A stretch of DNA of 5,661 nucleotides from Zeimonas sp044507525 (GTDB taxonomy: Bacteria; Pseudomonadota; Gammaproteobacteria; Burkholderiales; Burkholderiaceae_E). Location: the NCBI GenBank assembly GCA_044507525.1, contig JBIQJM010000154.1, positions 1 to 5,661 of the forward strand, read 5' to 3'. This document shows positions 1 to 4,907 of this stretch, in pieces. Made by a program: the position numbers and the translations under genes. The number at the start of each line of letters is the position of its first letter. The first letter of the stretch is position 1. Below the pieces are notes generated by a model. That model searched no databases. It was not told where the DNA came from and worked only from the letters and a program-made list of their open reading frames with translations.

Positions 1-418
1 CGAAGCGCTCGCGCATCTCGACGCCGTAGGCGCCGATGTTCTGGATCGGGCTCGCGCCGACGCTGCCGGGGATCAGCGAAAGGTTCTCGAGCCCGCCGAA
101 GCCCTGCGCGAGCGTCCAGTCGACGAATTCGTTCCAGTTCTCGCCGGCGCCCGCCTCGACGACCACGCTGCGCGAATCGTCGGACAGCAGGCGGCGCCCG
201 CGGATCGCGATGCGCACGACCGGCATCGGCGGGTCGCGCGTGAAGAGGACGTTGCTGCCGCCGCCGAGCACCAGGGGCGCCGGCTCGCCGTGCAGTCGCC
301 CGGCGAGCCGGGCGAGATCGGCCGCGTCGTCGATCTCGACCAGCCTTGCCGCGCGCGCTTCGACCGCGAAGCTGTTCAGCGCACGCAGCGAAACGCCCCG
401 GCGTTCGATCGCGCGCAT
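1..418 (-). CDS. murB: UDP-N-acetylenolpyruvoylglucosamine reductase, N-terminal part (cut by window edge)
   Basis: MurB is the cytoplasmic FAD enzyme that uses NADPH to reduce UDP-GlcNAc-enolpyruvate to UDP-MurNAc, the second committed step of peptidoglycan precursor synthesis. Seen here: 139 N-terminal residues of a protein usually about 300-350 long. They include the LNSF start of the FAD-binding domain (14-17), the FAD pyrophosphate loop LGGGSNVLF (51-59), VEAGAGENW (87-95), and the strongly diagnostic ENLSLIPGSVGASPIQNIGAYG (111-132). The spacing and sequence resemble the E. coli type I enzyme. The catalytic Arg and Ser and the substrate-binding C-terminal domain lie beyond the left edge, so completeness cannot be judged. 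The ATG at 418 is the natural start. It lies 19 bases after the scpA stop with only a weak Shine-Dalgarno, which suggests cotranscription with scpA. Identity is very sure. Confidence 0.96.
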   Translation of the reverse strand, partial: MRAIERRGVSLRALNSFAVEARAARLVEIDDAADLARLAGRLHGEPAPLVLGGGSNVLFTRDPPMPVVRIAIRGRRLLSDDSRSVVVEAGAGENWNEFVDWTLAQGFGGLENLSLIPGSVGASPIQNIGAYGVEMRERF

Positions 419-437
419 CGCTACCGACCCGTTCCGG

Positions 438-1316
438 CTAGCTCGGGCTGTAGGCGAGCCGCACGTAGATCGGGGCGAACGCCTCGGCCTGCGTGATCTC
501 GATCAGCGATTCGCGCGCGAGCTCCAGCAGGGCGATGAAGGTGACGACGACCACGGGGACGCCGCGCGCGGTCTCGAACAGCTCGTCGAATTCGGCGAAA
601 CGCCGATCCTGCAGCCGGCGCAGCACGACCGTCATGTACTCCCGCACCGACAGTTCCTCGCGGGTGATCCGGTGGTGCTGCACGAGCCGCGCGCGGCGCA
701 GGATGTCGGCCCAGGCGCTGCGCAGGTCGTTCGCGTCGACGCTCGGCAGCCGCGTCGTCGCGGTCTGCTCCAGCCAGGCGCTGGCGGGGAGGAAGTCGCG
801 CCCGAGCTGCGGCAGCTGGTCGATCTTCTCCGCGCCGAGCTTGATGCGTTCGTACTCGATCAGCCGGCGCGCGAGCTCGGCACGCGGGTCCTCGACTTCC
901 TCGCCGCTGTCGGCCTTCTTCACCGGCAGCAGCATCCGCGACTTGATCGAGATCAGCAGCGCCGCCATCAGCAGGTATTCGGCGGCGAGCTCGAGGTTGC
1001 GGCTGCGGATCTCGTCGATGTACGCGAGGTACTGGCGAGTGACCTCGGCCATCGGAATGTCGAAGATGTCGAAGTTCTGCCGGCGGATCAGGTACAGCAG
1101 GACGTCGAGCGGTCCTTCGAAGGCGTCGAGGAAGACCTCGAGCGCGTCGGGCGGGATGTAGAGGTCCTGCGGCAGCCGCAGCATCGGCTCGCCGTAGAGC
1201 CGGGCGAAGACCTTCAGCTCGAGCTGCTCGGGGGTTTCGAGCGTTGCGGGGGCTTCCGGCGCCGCGCCGCCGTCGACGGCCTCGGGCGCATCGAGCCCGG
1301 CGGGCAGGCCGCTCAA
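438..1316 (-). CDS. scpA: Segregation and condensation protein A (kleisin)
   Basis: ScpA is the kleisin subunit that bridges the SMC ATPase heads and, with ScpB, forms the bacterial condensin-like complex on the nucleoid. Seen here: 292 residues. A variable Ala/Pro/Glu-rich tail (1-35) is followed by VFARLYGEP (36-44), LPQDLYIPPDALEVFL (48-63), and the signature FEGPLDVLLYLIRRQNFDIFDIP (66-88). Next come EVTRQYLAYIDEI (91-103) and the helix ending AALLISIKSRMLLP (118-131). The C-terminal winged helix (about 215-290) contains EYMTVVLRRL and FIALLELAR. The start is inferred to be TTG at 1316. The frame is open further upstream, but that part overlaps the preceding gene out of frame, and the next in-frame ATG would remove the conserved FARLYGE block. 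TTG overlaps the TGA of the DUF3460 gene, implying translational coupling; no strong Shine-Dalgarno is seen. scpB is not in the window. Identity is very sure, the start moderately so. Confidence 0.94.
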   Translation of the reverse strand: MSGLPAGLDAPEAVDGGAAPEAPATLETPEQLELKVFARLYGEPMLRLPQDLYIPPDALEVFLDAFEGPLDVLLYLIRRQNFDIFDIPMAEVTRQYLAYIDEIRSRNLELAAEYLLMAALLISIKSRMLLPVKKADSGEEVEDPRAELARRLIEYERIKLGAEKIDQLPQLGRDFLPASAWLEQTATTRLPSVDANDLRSAWADILRRARLVQHHRITREELSVREYMTVVLRRLQDRRFAEFDELFETARGVPVVVVTFIALLELARESLIEITQAEAFAPIYVRLAYSPS

Positions 1317-1501
1317 GTGTAGTCTTTCGGGTAGTACACGTACGACGACCGCGGAACGCGCGACTTGCGGTGCTGCTGCATCGTGTCGAGGTCCTGCGGC
1401 CGGTCCCACAGCAGGGCGCGGCCCTCGCGCTGGCTGCGTTCGAGATGCGGGCGCTCCTGCTTGAGCTGCTCGAGGAAGCGCGTGATGTCCGACTTGTACA
1501 T
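1313..1501 (-). CDS. DUF3460 family small protein
   Basis: This is a 62-residue protein of unknown function. It starts MYKSDITRFLEQLKQERP and ends with an aromatic, basic tail (SSYVYYPKDYT, 52-62). I recognise the whole pattern, including RALLWDRP (28-35), as the betaproteobacterial DUF3460 family, which is commonly found just upstream of scpA. The protein is charged, mostly helical in appearance at 1-25, and has no signal peptide, membrane segment, cysteine or known catalytic motif, so it is probably cytosolic. Its TGA overlaps the inferred TTG start of scpA, making the two genes one translationally coupled unit. A role connected with chromosome segregation would be guesswork from position only. 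The ATG at 1501 has an upstream GGAG. Family assignment is confident; function is unknown. Confidence 0.88.
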   Translation of the reverse strand: MYKSDITRFLEQLKQERPHLERSQREGRALLWDRPQDLDTMQQHRKSRVPRSSYVYYPKDYT

Positions 1502-1514
1502 GGCGGCGTCTTTT

Positions 1515-1518
1515 CTCC
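1515..1518 (-). promoter_or_regulatory. Ribosome binding site of the DUF3460 gene
   Basis: GGAG on the minus strand, within CTGGAGAAAAG, lies 13 bases before the ATG at 1501. The spacing is longer than ideal, so initiation may be only moderate, but no better purine-rich site is present. The site sits inside the 36-base gap shared with the divergent lipoprotein gene. Confidence 0.45.
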
Positions 1519-1523
1519 AGGAC

Positions 1524-1528
1524 GGGAG
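1524..1528 (+). promoter_or_regulatory. Ribosome binding site of the lipoprotein gene
   Basis: GGGAG lies 9 bases before the ATG at 1538, a good Shine-Dalgarno match and spacing. The nearer AAAGGA (1532-1537) abuts the ATG and is too close to serve. This site supports starting the lipoprotein at 1538 rather than in the open frame that runs upstream through the antisense of DUF3460 and scpA. Confidence 0.6.
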
Positions 1529-1537
1529 TGTAAAGGA

Positions 1538-2038
1538 ATGAAGCGATCGCTGTTCACCGGCTGGCTGTTTGCGCTGCTGGCCTTTCTGGGGGCCTGCGAC
1601 TACTTCGCGCAGCGCGAGCTGCAGCCCGGCGTCTCCACCGCCGACGACGTCCGGCGCCTGATGGGCAAGCCGGTGATGATCTGGGAGGAGAACGACGGCA
1701 GCCAGGTGCTCGAGTACTCGCGCGGGCCCGAAGGCAGTGAGACCTGGATGGTGCGGATCGGCCCCGACGGGCTCTACCGCGGAATGACCGATGCGCGCGC
1801 CGCGGCGCAGCTCGAGCAGGTGCGTGCCGGAATGAGCCGCGACGACCTGCGCCGCCTGCTCGGAAAGCCCGACGAGGAGGCACGTTTCGCGGCGCGCAAC
1901 GAGACGGTCTGGACCTGGCGGGTGAAGAGGGGCACCGGCACGAGCACCGAGATGTTCCACGCGCACCTGTCGCCCGAAGGGCGTGTGCTGCGCACCAGCC
2001 GCACGCCCGACCCGAGGCTGATCAACGCCGACGGGTAG
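1538..2038 (+). CDS. Lipoprotein with two tandem BamE/SmpA-like repeats
   Basis: This 166-residue protein has a clear lipoprotein signal: MKR, a hydrophobic stretch (4-18) and the lipobox LGAC with the acylated Cys at 20. It is therefore expected to be exported and lipid-anchored. The residue after Cys is Asp21. In E. coli, Asp at +2 keeps lipoproteins in the inner membrane, so outer-membrane placement should not be assumed. The mature part contains two copies of a BamE/SmpA/OmlA-type helix motif, PGVSTADDVRRLMGKP (30-45) and AGMSRDDLRRLLGKP (97-111). Each is followed by a Trp/aromatic beta stretch (WEENDGSQVLEY..WMVRIGPDGLYRGM; VWTWRVK..MFHAHLSPEGRVLR). BamE proper has one such unit and helps assemble beta-barrel proteins, so this is a relative and not clearly BamE. 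It stands alone on the plus strand, 36 bases from the divergent DUF3460-scpA unit. The class is confident, the exact role unknown. Confidence 0.85.
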   Translation: MKRSLFTGWLFALLAFLGACDYFAQRELQPGVSTADDVRRLMGKPVMIWEENDGSQVLEYSRGPEGSETWMVRIGPDGLYRGMTDARAAAQLEQVRAGMSRDDLRRLLGKPDEEARFAARNETVWTWRVKRGTGTSTEMFHAHLSPEGRVLRTSRTPDPRLINADG

Positions 2039-2051
2039 CGCGAGCGTCGCG

Positions 2052-2174
2052 TACCCGCCGCGCATCGAGTTCCGGCGAGCACAGCTCGACATCGGCGAGC
2101 GTCGGCGGGGCGGTCGACGGCAGCGCGTGCCCGCGCGGCACGATGCCCGCGTGCCGCCACCGCGAATCCAGCAA
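2052..2174 (-). pseudogene. Possible relic of a CysB-type LysR regulator (fragment)
   Basis: In one minus-strand frame just past the chelatase gene, the sequence reads SRWRHAGIVPRGHALP (2127-2165), followed by TAPPTLADVEL (ending 2082). By eye this matches the pattern W-x-H-(A/V)-V-V-V-P-x-x-H-P-L...(S/T)-L-x-(D/E)-L found in the effector-binding domain of CysB-like LysR regulators of sulfur assimilation. About 88% of the 41 codons end in G or C, against about 80% and 60% in the other two minus-strand frames, which is mild support for past coding. There is no proper start, no DNA-binding domain, and the match fades downstream, so it would be a short dead remnant. The alternative is a chance reading in GC-rich DNA. 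This is inference from memory of the family, with no alignment run. Confidence 0.3.
2126..2157. repeat. Cluster of overlapping GC-rich inverted repeats
   Basis: Between the convergent lipoprotein and chelatase genes, CGTGCC (2126-2131) pairs with GGCACG (2137-2142) around a 5-base loop. Alternatively, GCGGCAC (2135-2141) pairs with GTGCCGC (2151-2157) around a 9-base loop. The two hairpins share the middle arm and exclude each other. The place suits a bidirectional terminator, but there is no T run on either strand, so an intrinsic terminator is not supported. The symmetry may be a by-product of the codons in the possible cysB relic. Confidence 0.3.
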
Positions 2175-2182
2175 AGCGGCGG

Positions 2183-2557
2183 CTATGGCGACGCGATCGC
2201 GTTGCGCGCGCAGGAATCGGCGATGGCCTGGAGCACGTGCGCGTCTTCGCCCAGCGTAGGCGTGCTCACGATCGACAGCGCAGGCCAGCGCGCGCGTGCC
2301 GCATCGACGAGCCTCGGCAGGTCGGACGCGACGTGGCCGCCGACACCGAGGAAGAGCGGGCATACTACGATGCGTTTCGCTCCGGCGGCCGCGAGCCGCG
2401 CGCACGCGGTCCCGAAGTCGGGTTCGATGAACTCGAGGAACGCCAGGCTCACCGCCGTGCCCGGGCACGCCGCCGTCAGGCGATCGCGAATCTCGTCGAA
2501 AGGCGTTGCCCAGCCCGCGACGCGCGCGCCGTGGGCGAGGAGAACGATCGCATCCAC
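2183..2557 (-). CDS. cbiX: Small CbiX/SirB-type sirohydrochlorin chelatase
   Basis: This is a 124-residue single-domain protein of the CbiX/SirB class II chelatase family, which inserts Co2+ (cobalamin route) or Fe2+ (siroheme route) into sirohydrochlorin in the cytoplasm. Seen here: IVLLAHGAR (4-12) with the metal-ligand His9, LAFLEF (38-43) with the conserved acidic residue Glu42, and IVVCPLFLGVGGHVASDLP (63-81) with the second metal His75. The length fits the short CbiX form, which acts as a dimer. One oddity is that the loop after HGAR reads VAGW where most relatives have DPRW. The start is GTG at 2557, 6 bases after the metG stop, with GAGG overlapping the metG TGA as Shine-Dalgarno. This makes it a downstream partner of metG, probably cotranscribed. 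In betaproteobacteria such proteins often serve siroheme synthesis for sulfite reductase; whether cobalt or iron is used cannot be told here. Confidence 0.87.
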   Translation of the reverse strand: MDAIVLLAHGARVAGWATPFDEIRDRLTAACPGTAVSLAFLEFIEPDFGTACARLAAAGAKRIVVCPLFLGVGGHVASDLPRLVDAARARWPALSIVSTPTLGEDAHVLQAIADSCARNAIASP

Positions 2558-2563
2558 GGCGCC

Positions 2564-4741
2564 TCAGCCCACCTTCATGCCGGGCTGCGCGCCTTCGTGG
2601 GCATCGAGCAGGTAGAGCGCGGCGGGCCGGTCCGGATCGTCCGCGGAAGCCGACAGCACCATCCCCTCGGAGACGCCGAACTTCATCTTGCGCGGCGCCA
2701 GGTTCGCGACGACCACGGCGAGCCGGCCGACGAGCGCCTGCGGTTCGTATGCGGCGCGGATTCCGGAGAACACGATGCGGGTCCGTTCCTCGCCGAGATC
2801 GAGCTCCAGACGCAACAGCTTCCGGGAGCCCTCGACCGCCTGCGCGTCGACGATGCGTGCGATGCGCAGGTCGACGCGTGCGAATTCGTCGATCGAGATC
2901 GTTTCCGGCGAGCCGCCGGAGGAGCGGGCGTGCGCCCCGGCGTCGCCCGCCGGCGCCGTCGCCCCGGCTGCGGGCGTGGCGCCGGTCGCCGCGTCGGTCG
3001 CGCCCGCGCCGATCGTGCTGCCGGCCGGCGTCTTCGACCCGGCGACCTCGGCGGCCGGCTCGAACAGCGCGTCGAGCTGTTTCGCCTCGACGCGCGTCAT
3101 CAGGTGCGTGTACCGCCCGATCGAGCGCACGGGCGAGCGCGCGCCGTCGTCGACGCCGAGGTCTTCCCAGCGCAGCGGCGGCATGCCGAACAGTTCCGCC
3201 ACCTTCGCCGCCGTCGCCGGCAGCATCGGCGCGAGCAGGACCGTGAGCCGGTGGAACGCGACCAGGCAGCGCGAGCACACCCGGTGCAGCGCATCGCGCT
3301 GCGCCGGATCCTTCGCCATCTCCCAGGGCTTGTTCGCGTCGAAGTACTGGTTGACCTCGTCGGCGTAGCCCATCACGAGCCGGGCGACCGCGCCGAACTC
3401 GCGTTCCTCGTAGGCGTCGGCGACCTGCGCCGCGAGCCGGACGACGCGTTCGCGCTGCGCGTCGTCCTCGATCTCGTCGGCGGGCAGCACGCGCCCGTCG
3501 AACAGGCGCGCGACGAAGCCCGATGCGCGGCTCGCGATGTTCACGTACTTGCCGATCAGGTCGGCGTTGACGCGCGCGAGGAAATCGTCGGGATCGAAGT
3601 CGACGTCCTGCACGTGCGAGTTCAGCTTGGCCGCGATGTAGTAGCGCAGCCACTCGGGATTCATCCCGATCTCGAGGTAGCGCAGCGGCGAGATGCCCGT
3701 GCCGCGGCTCTTGCTCATCTTGGCGCCGCTCACGGTGATGAAGCCGTGCACGTTCACGCGGTCGGGCGTCTTGCGCTGCGCGAAGTGCAGCATCGCCGGC
3801 CAGAACAGCACGTGGAAATAGATGATGTCCTTGCCGATGAAGTGGATCTGCTCGGTGGCCGGGTCGGCGAGCAGCGCGTCGAAGTCGATGCCGCGTCGCG
3901 CACACAGCGCCTTGAGCGACGCGAGGTATCCGATCGGCGCGTCGAGCCAGACGTAGAAGTACTTGCCCGGCGCGTCGGGGATCTCGATGCCGAAGTAGGG
4001 CGCGTCGCGCGAGATGTCCCAGTCGGCGAGGCTGCCGTTGCCGCCGTCCTCGCCGAGCCACTCGCGCGCCTTCGCCAGGACTTCCGGCTGCAGGCGCGGC
4101 TCGCCCCAGCGATCCTTCCCGCGCGTCCATTCGCGCAGGAACGTTACACATCGCGGGTCAGACAGCCGGAAGAAGTAATGTTCGGAAACGCGCAGCTCGG
4201 GCGTCGCTCCGGTGAGCGTCGAGAACGGGTTCTTCAGCTCGGTGGCCGCGTAGACGGAACTGCAGTTCTCGCAGGCGTCGCCGTACTGGTCGGGCGCGCC
4301 GCAACTCGGGCACTCGCCCTTGATGTAGCGGTCGGGCAGGAACATGCCCTTGACCGGATCGAAGAACTGCTCGACCGGCCGTACGTCGATGAAGCCCGCG
4401 TCGCGCAGCGCGCGGTAGATCGACTGCGACAGCTCGACGTTCTCCGGGGAGTCGGTGCTGTGCCAGTGGTCGAATCCGATGTGGAAGCCGTCGAGGTACG
4501 GCTTGCGGCCGGCGGCGATGCGTTCGACGAAGGCCTGCGGCGTGACGCCTTCCTTTTCGGCGGCGATCATGATCGGAGCGCCGTGCGCATCGTCGGCGCC
4601 GACGAAGTGCACCGTGTGGCCGCGCATGCGCTGGAAGCGCACCCAGATGTCGGCCTGGATGTACTCCATGATGTGGCCGATGTGGAAGGCGCCGTTCGCG
4701 TACGGCAGCGCAGTCGTGACGAACAGGGTGCGCGCGGTCAT
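2564..4741 (-). CDS. metG: Methionyl-tRNA synthetase with C-terminal tRNA-binding domain
   Basis: MetRS charges initiator and elongator tRNAMet with methionine using ATP, in the cytoplasm. Seen here: a 725-residue class Ia enzyme starting MTARTLFVTTALPYANG. It carries the HIGH motif (20-23), VGADDAHG (47-54), a zinc knuckle CPSC..CENC (Cys144, 147, 157, 160), YVWLDAPIGY (263-272), FIGKDIIYFH (301-310), and the KMSKS loop (341-345). An anticodon-binding helical domain includes NQYFDANKPWE (464-474). A low-complexity Ala/Gly/Thr linker (about 563-612) leads to an EMAP-II/Trbp111-like OB fold (about 614-725) that dimerises and grips tRNA, ending in the typical NLAPRKMKFGVSEGMVLSA (680-698). All key residues are present. 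ATG at 4741 is preferred to an in-frame GTG at 4774 because the upstream codons overlap a -10 candidate and are not conserved-looking. The gene is followed closely by cbiX. Confidence 0.97.
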   Translation of the reverse strand: MTARTLFVTTALPYANGAFHIGHIMEYIQADIWVRFQRMRGHTVHFVGADDAHGAPIMIAAEKEGVTPQAFVERIAAGRKPYLDGFHIGFDHWHSTDSPENVELSQSIYRALRDAGFIDVRPVEQFFDPVKGMFLPDRYIKGECPSCGAPDQYGDACENCSSVYAATELKNPFSTLTGATPELRVSEHYFFRLSDPRCVTFLREWTRGKDRWGEPRLQPEVLAKAREWLGEDGGNGSLADWDISRDAPYFGIEIPDAPGKYFYVWLDAPIGYLASLKALCARRGIDFDALLADPATEQIHFIGKDIIYFHVLFWPAMLHFAQRKTPDRVNVHGFITVSGAKMSKSRGTGISPLRYLEIGMNPEWLRYYIAAKLNSHVQDVDFDPDDFLARVNADLIGKYVNIASRASGFVARLFDGRVLPADEIEDDAQRERVVRLAAQVADAYEEREFGAVARLVMGYADEVNQYFDANKPWEMAKDPAQRDALHRVCSRCLVAFHRLTVLLAPMLPATAAKVAELFGMPPLRWEDLGVDDGARSPVRSIGRYTHLMTRVEAKQLDALFEPAAEVAGSKTPAGSTIGAGATDAATGATPAAGATAPAGDAGAHARSSGGSPETISIDEFARVDLRIARIVDAQAVEGSRKLLRLELDLGEERTRIVFSGIRAAYEPQALVGRLAVVVANLAPRKMKFGVSEGMVLSASADDPDRPAALYLLDAHEGAQPGMKVG

Positions 4742-4748
4742 CGGCCGG

Positions 4749-4757
4749 ATCTTAGCA
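4749..4757 (-). promoter_or_regulatory. metG: Candidate extended -10 promoter of metG
   Basis: The minus strand reads TGCTAAGAT, an extended -10 (TG, one base, then TAAGAT, 4 of 6 to TATAAT). No good -35 is seen at the usual spacing, which an extended -10 can tolerate. Only 7 bases separate it from the ATG at 4741, so transcription would begin at or next to the start codon, giving a leaderless or nearly leaderless message. This fits the lack of a strong Shine-Dalgarno for metG. Pattern only; not proven. Confidence 0.4.
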
Positions 4758-4865
4758 AAGGGGTCGACGGCCACCGGCTGCCTGCGACGGATCGACTTCG
4801 CCGTGCACCGGCGAGATCGCGGCGCCGCCGTGCGCCCGCCACGTCGCGGCCCGGGGCGGACCGGC

Positions 4866-4874
4866 TGCTAGACT
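4866..4874 (+). promoter_or_regulatory. apbC: Candidate extended -10 promoter of apbC
   Basis: TGCTAGACT on the plus strand is an extended -10 match (TG, one base, then TAGACT, 4 of 6 to TATAAT), with no clear -35. It would give a leader of roughly 27 bases before the ATG at 4908, where GGA at 4897-4899 can act as a weak Shine-Dalgarno with 8-base spacing. It shares the TGCTA core with the divergent metG candidate. The rest of the 166-base region 4742-4907 is GC-rich with no further feature that I can support. Confidence 0.35.
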
Positions 4875-4907
4875 TGCCTGATTCCTCCCGTTTTCCGGAT
4901 TCGCACA

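Noticed and set aside
36..1322. Long plus-strand open frame antisense to murB and scpA
   Set aside because: Its composition (Arg, Asp, Gln and Leu heavy, with no family motif) is what the antisense of GC-rich coding DNA gives. The minus strand carries clear MurB and ScpA signatures.
1317..1409. Longer scpA start upstream of 1316
   Set aside because: These codons lie inside the DUF3460 gene in another frame and show no ScpA conservation.
1244..1537. Upstream extension of the lipoprotein frame
   Set aside because: The extension is antisense to scpA and DUF3460. The signal peptide with lipobox fixes the start at 1538, backed by GGGAG at 9-base spacing.
2506..3368. Plus-strand frames opposite metG
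   Set aside because: Arg/Ser/Ala-rich shadows without motifs; MetRS domains on the minus strand explain the region.
2022..4151. Very long minus-strand frame running through metG and cbiX
   Set aside because: It is an out-of-frame shadow of metG and cbiX, dominated by Arg and Ala. Only its last part beyond cbiX was considered separately as a possible cysB relic.
4742..4774. GTG at 4774 as metG start
   Set aside because: It would add 11 residues not typical of MetRS and would place the -10 candidate inside the gene; ATG at 4741 matches the usual beginning.
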